From an uncultured Fusobacteriaceae bacterium (GTDB taxonomy: Bacteria > Fusobacteriota > Fusobacteriia > Fusobacteriales > Fusobacteriaceae), in NCBI GenBank assembly GCA_947038515.1, contig CAMQWJ010000006.1, positions 1 through 46,764 of the forward strand: DNA of 46,764 nucleotides, in the 5' to 3' direction. Both the position numbers and the translations under genes were made by a program. Each line of letters opens with the position of its first letter. The first letter of the stretch is position 1. Positions 41,715 through 46,764 of the stretch are shown in pieces. The notes under the pieces are model-generated. The model did no database searches, had not been told where the DNA came from, and was given only the letters and a program-made list of their open reading frames with translations.

Positions 41715-42875
41715 ATGACAAAGACATCTTTTATAGCAAAACAGCATCAACAAAACAGAAGTTCTCTTATCCCTTCTGTAGAAAATAAAAGTGGGAAAGA
41801 TCTTATTAATCTTGGAATAGGAGATATCGATTTAAATACCCATCCTTTAGTCATAGCAGATGCTTTTAATGATGCCAAAAATGGCTTTACACACTATACT
41901 AATCCCATGGGTGATATTGAACTAAGAAAAGAAATTATTAAATATCATAAAGAAGAATTTAAAAATTATGAATTTGATATAGATCAAGTTTTTGTTGTCT
42001 CTGGAGGTTTCCATGGAATATACTTACTTTTTAAAACAATTTTAGAACCTAAAGATGAAGTAATGGTCATTAAACCATTCTTTTCAGCTTATTTAAATCA
42101 GATTGAATTAAATGGTGGTGTTCCTGTACTTATTGATACTTACTCAGAAAGTAATTATGATATCTCTATTGAAGAATTAGAAAAAAAAATATCTCCTAAA
42201 ACAAAAGCAATCCTTATAAATTCTCCTTCAAATCCTCTTGGAAAAATATATTCAGAAGAAAATATGAGAGAAATTGCTATTTTTGCAGAAAAGTATGACT
42301 TACTAATTATTGCAGATGATATCTATGATTTTTATAGTTTTAAAATTGATTTTACACCTATCTACACTATTGAAAAAATAAAAGAAAGAACAGTTTCTAT
42401 TTGTAGCTTCTCTAAAAATTTTGCAATGACAGGATGGAGAGTTGGATATTGTATTGGTCCCGCAGAGATTATAAAAACAATGAGTACTCTAAATGAGAAT
42501 ATCACCTATTGTACCAGTTCAATCTCTCAACGTGGAGCTCTTTCTGCTCTTAGAAATATAAAAAAAATCAAAGAATCAACAATACCTATTTTTGAGAGTC
42601 GAATTAAATTTATGTGTGAAGAATTAAGAAAAATTCCTAAATTAAAATTTTATCAACCAGATGGAGGTATCTATATTTTCATCGATGTTACAGAAACAGG
42701 TTTAAATGGAAAAGAATTTTCAGAGCAACTCTTGGAGAAATATGGAGTAGCAGGACTAAACGGTGAAGTATTTGGAGATAAAAATTCTATTCGAATTGCC
42801 TGCACTATTGAAGAAACTAGTCTGAAAGAAGCTTGTATTCGAATTAATGATTTTATAGAGAGTCTTTCTCTATAA
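41715..42875 (+). CDS. PLP-dependent class I/II aminotransferase
   Basis: This 386-aa fold-type I aminotransferase has NSPSNPLGKIYS near residues 168-179, ADDIYDFY near 197-204, and the PLP lysine in SFSKNFAMTGWRVGY near 231-245. The late Arg in SIRIACT (about 361) should bind the substrate carboxylate. It follows the metal ATPase by 27 bases with AAGGAG before its ATG. The amino-acid specificity (aspartate, aromatic or other) cannot be told. There is no link to a pathway in its neighbourhood. Confidence 0.9.
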   Translation: MTKTSFIAKQHQQNRSSLIPSVENKSGKDLINLGIGDIDLNTHPLVIADAFNDAKNGFTHYTNPMGDIELRKEIIKYHKEEFKNYEFDIDQVFVVSGGFHGIYLLFKTILEPKDEVMVIKPFFSAYLNQIELNGGVPVLIDTYSESNYDISIEELEKKISPKTKAILINSPSNPLGKIYSEENMREIAIFAEKYDLLIIADDIYDFYSFKIDFTPIYTIEKIKERTVSICSFSKNFAMTGWRVGYCIGPAEIIKTMSTLNENITYCTSSISQRGALSALRNIKKIKESTIPIFESRIKFMCEELRKIPKLKFYQPDGGIYIFIDVTETGLNGKEFSEQLLEKYGVAGLNGEVFGDKNSIRIACTIEETSLKEACIRINDFIESLSL

Positions 42876-42905
42876 AAATAATACACTACAAAATTATTAA
42901 TTAAT

Positions 42906-42934
42906 TTGTCATTACTATATTTTTTTGATATAAT
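42906..42934 (+). promoter_or_regulatory. Strong promoter of ssb
   Basis: TTGTCA (42906-42911), a 17-base spacer and TATAAT (42929-42934) preceded by TGA form a near-consensus promoter that also has an extended -10. Transcription should begin near 42941, about 30 bases before the start codon. Confidence 0.85.
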
Positions 42935-42969
42935 TAATTGAAATATATAAAAAAATATGGAGGTAAAAT

Positions 42970-43389
42970 ATGAATGTTGTCGTTTTAGTAGGAAGACTTA
43001 CTCGTGACCCTGAATTAAAGTTTGGTCAAAGTGGAAAAGCATATTCAAGATTTTCTTTAGCAGTAGATAATCCCTTTAAAAGAGAGGAACCTGATTTTAT
43101 TAATTGTGTAGCCTTTGGGAAAACAGCTGAATTAATCGGAGAATATCTTAGAAAAGGAAAAAAATGTGGAGTAAATGGAAAGCTTCAAATGAATAGATAT
43201 GAAATTAATGGAGAGAAACGTACTAGTTATGATGTTCTTGTTGAAACAGTTGAGTTTTTAGAACCTCGTAATAGTGGTGATTATACAGGAAACACTTCTT
43301 CAAATGGTAGTAAAGCAGAAGGAACTCCTGCTCCTACACCTGTAGCAGCTCAAGAAGAAAGTTTTTCTGATGATGAATTTCCATTTTAA
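42970..43389 (+). CDS. ssb: Single-stranded DNA-binding protein
   Basis: SSB (139 aa) coats single-stranded DNA in replication and repair. The OB fold runs over residues 1-100: MNVVVLVGRLTRDPELKFGQSGKAYSRFSLAVDN at the start, DFINCVAFGKTAELIGEYLRKGKK in the middle, and ETVEFLEPR. A flexible tail ends in the acidic tip DDEFPF that docks partner proteins. It has its own strong promoter and terminator and no rpsF/rpsR neighbours, so it is a single-gene unit. It could be the only or a second ssb. Confidence 0.96.
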   Translation: MNVVVLVGRLTRDPELKFGQSGKAYSRFSLAVDNPFKREEPDFINCVAFGKTAELIGEYLRKGKKCGVNGKLQMNRYEINGEKRTSYDVLVETVEFLEPRNSGDYTGNTSSNGSKAEGTPAPTPVAAQEESFSDDEFPF

Positions 43390-43400
43390 TTCTATAAATA

Positions 43401-43446
43401 AAAAACTCTTAGCCAATTTCTATATTTGGCTAAGAGTTTTTTTTAT
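43401..43446. terminator. Bidirectional terminator after ssb
   Basis: A perfect 16-bp stem, 43401-43416 against 43426-43441 (core CTCTTAGCCAA/TTGGCTAAGAG), has A runs on one side and a T run to 43446 on the other. It lies between ssb and the converging M18 peptidase gene. Confidence 0.92.
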
Positions 43447-43471
43447 AAATCTTTATTTTATATAAATTTTA

Positions 43472-44761
43472 TCATAATGAGTAGAATGCTTTTAAAAGAT
43501 TTTTAAGTGAAAAAATATCCTCTGTTCCACTACTCTCTTTTATTGAATGCATTCCAAGTATAGGTATTCCTATATCAACACTATTTATATCTAAATGAGT
43601 TGAATTAATAGGTCCCAAAGTTCCACCACCTCTCTCGTCAGAATGATTATAAAACTCTTGAACTTTAATTTTATTATTTAATGCTAATTCTTTTATTACT
43701 GAGGATGAAAAAGCATCTGTTGAATATGATAAATTAGAACTGTGTTTTATAACCACTCCACCATTAATATAAGGTCTATTTGTAGGATCTGATTTCCCTC
43801 CATAATTAGGATGTACAGAATGAGCTCCATCAACGGATATGAAGAATGAATTATAAAGAGATGTAAAAAATTCTTCCCTAGTATAATTTAGTCCTAAAGA
43901 CAGTCTTTCTAAAATATTTAATAAAAGATTAGAATCAGCCCCTTGTTTGCTTCTAGAACCAATTTCTTCATTATCAAAACAAGCTAAAATATTAATTCCA
44001 TCTTTTCCCTTACTTTCTAATAAAGCTTTTAATCCAGAAAAAGTAGAAGCTAAATTATCTATTTTACTTGCATTTATAATTTTTTCTTCCATTCCTATTG
44101 TTGTTCCAGCAACTCTATCATAAACAAATAATTCCACATCTAAAATATCAGATTTTTTTATTTTATTTTCTTTACAAAGAATATTAATCAGATAATCTTT
44201 ACTATTAAAAGTATCTTCCACAAGAGAAATTAATGGTAACATATCATTTTGAACAGAAAGTTTAACTCCTGAATTAACTTCTTTATTCTGGTGTATGGCA
44301 AGATTAGGGATAATCATTAAATTTTTATCAATATCCACAAGTTTACTTATAGGGGCAAGAATATTTTCTGTTCTAATAAAAGCTCTTCCTGCAATGGAAA
44401 GAGGTCTATCTAACCATGTATTCAATATTGGACTCCCATAAACTTCTGAGTTTAATCGCAAAAATTTCTTTTCATTAATAATTTCAGGATTAGATTTTAA
44501 TTTTAGACCTGGACTATCAGTGTGATTAGCACTAATTTTAAAAAATAATGTTTTTAAGTTTTTAGGAATAGAAAAAGCTATTAATGTAGAATCATTCCTC
44601 TTAATAAAATAGTTACTTCCCTCTTTTATACTCCATTTTTTTTCTAACTTTAATTCCACATAGTTTTTCAATAAAAGTTCTTTCTCAATTTGGGCTACAG
44701 TGTGGTAAACAGATTTGCTCATCTCTGTAAATTTTAAAAAATCATCAATAAATTTTTTCAT
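43472..44761 (-). CDS. M18-family aminopeptidase (aspartyl aminopeptidase type)
   Basis: This is a two-metal cytosolic aminopeptidase. Motifs are ANHTDSPGLKLK (metal His and Asp), DNEEIGSRSKQGADS, the SVDGAHSVHPNYGGKSDPTNRPYINGGVVIK block, and the late DERGGGTLGPI. The start is uncertain. The ATG at 44761 gives 429 aa and the family's usual N-terminus but lacks a ribosome site. A GTG at 44791 (439 aa) lies only about 2 bases from AAGGAGG. An ATG directly after that site is out of frame and stops after five codons, unless a run of eight T is lengthened by one. The preceding gene is dinB, on the same strand. Confidence 0.9.
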   Translation of the reverse strand: MKKFIDDFLKFTEMSKSVYHTVAQIEKELLLKNYVELKLEKKWSIKEGSNYFIKRNDSTLIAFSIPKNLKTLFFKISANHTDSPGLKLKSNPEIINEKKFLRLNSEVYGSPILNTWLDRPLSIAGRAFIRTENILAPISKLVDIDKNLMIIPNLAIHQNKEVNSGVKLSVQNDMLPLISLVEDTFNSKDYLINILCKENKIKKSDILDVELFVYDRVAGTTIGMEEKIINASKIDNLASTFSGLKALLESKGKDGINILACFDNEEIGSRSKQGADSNLLLNILERLSLGLNYTREEFFTSLYNSFFISVDGAHSVHPNYGGKSDPTNRPYINGGVVIKHSSNLSYSTDAFSSSVIKELALNNKIKVQEFYNHSDERGGGTLGPINSTHLDINSVDIGIPILGMHSIKESSGTEDIFSLKNLLKAFYSL

Positions 44762-44822
44762 TTTTTTTATGACATTTAAAAAAAATGCCACATCCTCCTT
44801 TTAATTTTTATATTTTAAATCT

Positions 44823-45866
44823 TTAAAATTTTAGTTGTTCTAAATATTTTTTTGATAATCCACCCAACGAAATTCCTAAAAGACGAATTTCATTAAAATT
44901 TTCAATTTCATCCAAAAGAGCTTCATAGGAATTTCTTAATATAAATATGTCATTTGTTGGACGTTGAAAAGATAGTGAACGAGTAATTGCTTTAATATCA
45001 ACATATTTAATTTTTAATGTTATACTCCTACAAAAAGAAGCTTCCTCAATAAGACGATTACAAACTTTTTGAAATAGTTCGTCTAACTCCCGCCTCACGT
45101 CTTCTTCTGTTGTAATAATATATTTATAGGTATTTTCATGTCCAATAGAAATATTTTTTTTTATAGGTTGAACCTCACTTTCATCAATTCCTCTGGAGAA
45201 ATGATAAAGTAAACTACCACGACTTATTCCATATTTTTTCTCTAAATAAGAATAAGAATATTTTTTTATGTCTTTTATTTTTTTTACATTAATTTTAAGC
45301 AACTCTTCTTGCAATTTTTTTCCTACACCTGGAATTTTTTTTATCTCTTTCTCATCCATATATTTTTGAAACTCTTCAGCATCTTCAAATATATATGAAC
45401 CACCAGGCTTATTAATATCACTAGCAATTTTAGCAGTTAGCTTATTATATCCTATTCCTACAGAACAGGTAAGCCCTATGATTTTAAAAATTCTCTCTCT
45501 AAATTTATTTGAAAAATATTCCTTGGAAGGATATTGAGTTATAATATCACTAATATCAACATAACCTTCATCCATAGAAATAAACTCAACATTATAAGTT
45601 ATTTTTTTTACCAAGTCCTGAATACTATCACTTATTTCTTGATAATACTCTTTATTTACTGGAAGAGTTATTAAATGTGGGCAAAGTTTTTTAGCTTTAA
45701 AAACAGGCATAGCTGAATGAATCCCATATTTTCTTGCTGAGTAATTTGCTGTACAAACCACTCCTAACCCTACAACTAAAGGCTTATTTTGCAAAGAAGG
45801 CTTTTTTAAAATTTCAGCTGATGCAAAAAATGAATCCATATCATAATGGAGAATAACACGCTTAAT
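44823..45866 (-). CDS. dinB: DNA polymerase IV (Y family), probable ATT start
   Basis: DinB is an error-prone translesion polymerase. Motifs include DMDSFFASAE, VCTANYSARKYGI, SMDEGYVDIS with catalytic acids, GIGYNKLTAKIASDINKPGG and IPGVGKKL. Starting at the first ATG (45839) would cut off the conserved N-terminal strand and the first catalytic Asp of the HYDMD motif. The open frame continues upstream as KRVILHYD with no ATG, GTG or TTG before a stop at 45882-45884. AAGGTGG lies about 7 bases before an ATT at 45866, which would give 347 aa starting MKRVILHYDMD. AUU starts are known for infC and pcnB. A frameshift or a sequencing error is the alternative. Confidence 0.9.
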   Translation of the reverse strand: MKRVILHYDMDSFFASAEILKKPSLQNKPLVVGLGVVCTANYSARKYGIHSAMPVFKAKKLCPHLITLPVNKEYYQEISDSIQDLVKKITYNVEFISMDEGYVDISDIITQYPSKEYFSNKFRERIFKIIGLTCSVGIGYNKLTAKIASDINKPGGSYIFEDAEEFQKYMDEKEIKKIPGVGKKLQEELLKINVKKIKDIKKYSYSYLEKKYGISRGSLLYHFSRGIDESEVQPIKKNISIGHENTYKYIITTEEDVRRELDELFQKVCNRLIEEASFCRSITLKIKYVDIKAITRSLSFQRPTNDIFILRNSYEALLDEIENFNEIRLLGISLGGLSKKYLEQLKF

Positions 45867-45920
45867 AATACCACCACCTTCTTACACCTTGTCATCAAAC
45901 TTTAATTTCTATATATTTTT

Positions 45921-46715
45921 TTATAATTTTTCATCATTTTCTAAAATTTCACGAACTTTATATAGAATAATACCACTTGCTACTCCTACATTAAGTGACT
46001 CTGCACTTCCATAAATTGGGATATTAATTTTTTTATCTGCAATTTCTAAAAAAGATTGACTTACTCCATCACCCTCAGACCCAAAAATTATAGCATTCTT
46101 CTTGGAAAGGACTAATTTATTATAAGAGACAGAATCTGAAGATAAAGTAGTTACATTTATTTGATAATTTTCTTTTTTTATAAAGTCTATAGTTTCTTTC
46201 TCTGTCCAGCAATTAAAATTAACCTCAAATATTGAGCCCATAGTGCTTCTAACAACCTTTTCATTGTATACGTCAACTGAACCATGGACTAGTATCAAAT
46301 CTTTAAATCCAACGCTATCACAAAGCCTAAGGATGGTTCCCATATTTCCAGGATCTGTAATCCTATCTAAAATAACAAGTATATTATTTGATGGAGTTAT
46401 ATTATTATTTTTAATTTTATAAGCTAATATTATACCTTGAGAATTTTCTTGTGATGTTAATTCATTAAAAAGTTTTTCTTCTAGAACTATAATCTTATTA
46501 TTTTCAAAAAAAGAAGCTCCCATTTTTTCTTCTATCATTTGTGAAAGTTTTTTTTCAAAACTAGATTTTAGAATAATATATTCTGGAGTTATATTAAACT
46601 GTAAGAACTTAAAACCTTCTGCCAAAAAAAGGTTATATTCTTCTCTATATTTTTTTTGTTTCAATTTTTTTAGCTTTTTAAAGATAGAATTATCCTTACT
46701 TTGAATCCATTCCAT
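45921..46715 (-). CDS. SpoU/TrmH-family RNA 2'-O-methyltransferase
   Basis: This 264-aa knot-fold (SPOUT) enzyme has an N-terminal substrate-binding domain (KDNSIFKKLKKLKQKKYREEYNLFLAEGFKFL) and the three SpoU motifs: LDRITDPGNMGTILRLCDSVGF near residues 112-133, FGSEGDGVSQ near 210-219, and IPIYGSAESLNVGVASGIILY near 229-249. It probably methylates a ribose in 23S rRNA, in the TsnR/RlmB-like group; the site is not predictable. GGAGG precedes its ATG, and TATAAT (minus strand, 46752-46747) gives a -10 near the window edge. It lies upstream of dinB on the same strand. Confidence 0.92.
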   Translation of the reverse strand: MEWIQSKDNSIFKKLKKLKQKKYREEYNLFLAEGFKFLQFNITPEYIILKSSFEKKLSQMIEEKMGASFFENNKIIVLEEKLFNELTSQENSQGIILAYKIKNNNITPSNNILVILDRITDPGNMGTILRLCDSVGFKDLILVHGSVDVYNEKVVRSTMGSIFEVNFNCWTEKETIDFIKKENYQINVTTLSSDSVSYNKLVLSKKNAIIFGSEGDGVSQSFLEIADKKINIPIYGSAESLNVGVASGIILYKVREILENDEKL

Positions 46716-46746
46716 AAATTCCTCCTAGAATTTTTTTTATATTTGT

Positions 46747-46752
46747 ATTATA
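46747..46752 (-). promoter_or_regulatory. -10 element of the RNA methyltransferase gene
   Basis: A perfect minus-strand TATAAT lies 31 bp upstream of the start codon. The matching -35 would fall outside the window, so the promoter cannot be confirmed. Confidence 0.45.
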
Positions 46753-46764
46753 CTACATTAAGAG

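Noticed and set aside
1-46764. CRISPR arrays, IS elements, prophage genes, tRNA or rRNA
   Set aside because: No regularly spaced repeats, transposase or integrase motifs, or RNA gene patterns were recognised anywhere in the window.

Overview
The window is about 46.8 kb of very AT-rich bacterial DNA with dense, mostly operonic genes. Codon use is uniform, and no IS element, phage gene, CRISPR array, tRNA or rRNA was seen. A complete lysine-to-butyrate fermentation set sits beside class I fumarase, malic enzyme, FabK and a glmS ribozyme. I infer an anaerobic amino-acid-fermenting member of the Fusobacteriota (Fusobacterium/Cetobacterium-like). That rests on family knowledge, not on a database search.

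Layout. 1-349: no supported gene, a promoter region. 350-2395: two flavin TIM-barrel proteins (nitronate monooxygenase-like and FabK). 2529-5139: two-subunit class I fumarase and malic enzyme, closed by a strong terminator. 5215-6531: purine permease. 6561-21259 (minus): a run of 14 genes. In transcription order they are a FabG-type reductase, an NhaC-family antiporter, kal, kce, kdd, kamA, kamB, kamC, kamD, kamE, atoD, atoA, atoE and a double-domain TetR regulator. 21579-26386 (plus, divergent): PhaJ/MaoC-type hydratase, bcd, etfB, etfA and thiolase. 26506-27783: lysA-like decarboxylase. 27865-30094: lipoprotein, a Cys-rich small protein with an orphan PTS IIA, and a TrmN6-like methyltransferase. 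30282-34073: glmS ribozyme, glmS and an Xaa-Pro aminopeptidase. 34152-37764 (minus): cyclophilin lipoprotein and potABC. 37937-42875: Na/Pi transporter, Zn/Cd P-type ATPase and an aminotransferase. 42970-43389: ssb. 43472-46715 (minus): M18 aminopeptidase, DNA polymerase IV and a SpoU-type RNA methyltransferase.

How the central genes work together. KamA makes beta-lysine, and KamDE (with the presumed KamBC reactivase) shifts the second amino group. Kdd oxidises and deaminates the product. Kce uses acetyl-CoA to cleave it into 3-aminobutyryl-CoA and acetoacetate. Kal releases ammonia to give crotonyl-CoA, and Bcd-EtfAB reduces this to butyryl-CoA. AtoDA exchanges CoA between butyryl-CoA and acetoacetate, and thiolase splits the acetoacetyl-CoA to acetyl-CoA. 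The FabG-like and PhaJ-like genes, first in each divergent arm, could join acetoacetyl-CoA to crotonyl-CoA through (R)-3-hydroxybutyryl-CoA. The two arms face each other across a 319-bp region with two good opposing promoters and a perfect 18-bp inverted repeat, a likely master control site.

The points most worth checking are the control region and the tandem-TetR protein; a hairpin between the Shine-Dalgarno and the start codon of bcd; a DNA polymerase IV gene whose catalytic N-terminus seems to need an AUU start; the two-gene Cys-rich/orphan PTS IIA unit; and the hairpin holding the glmS ribosome binding site.
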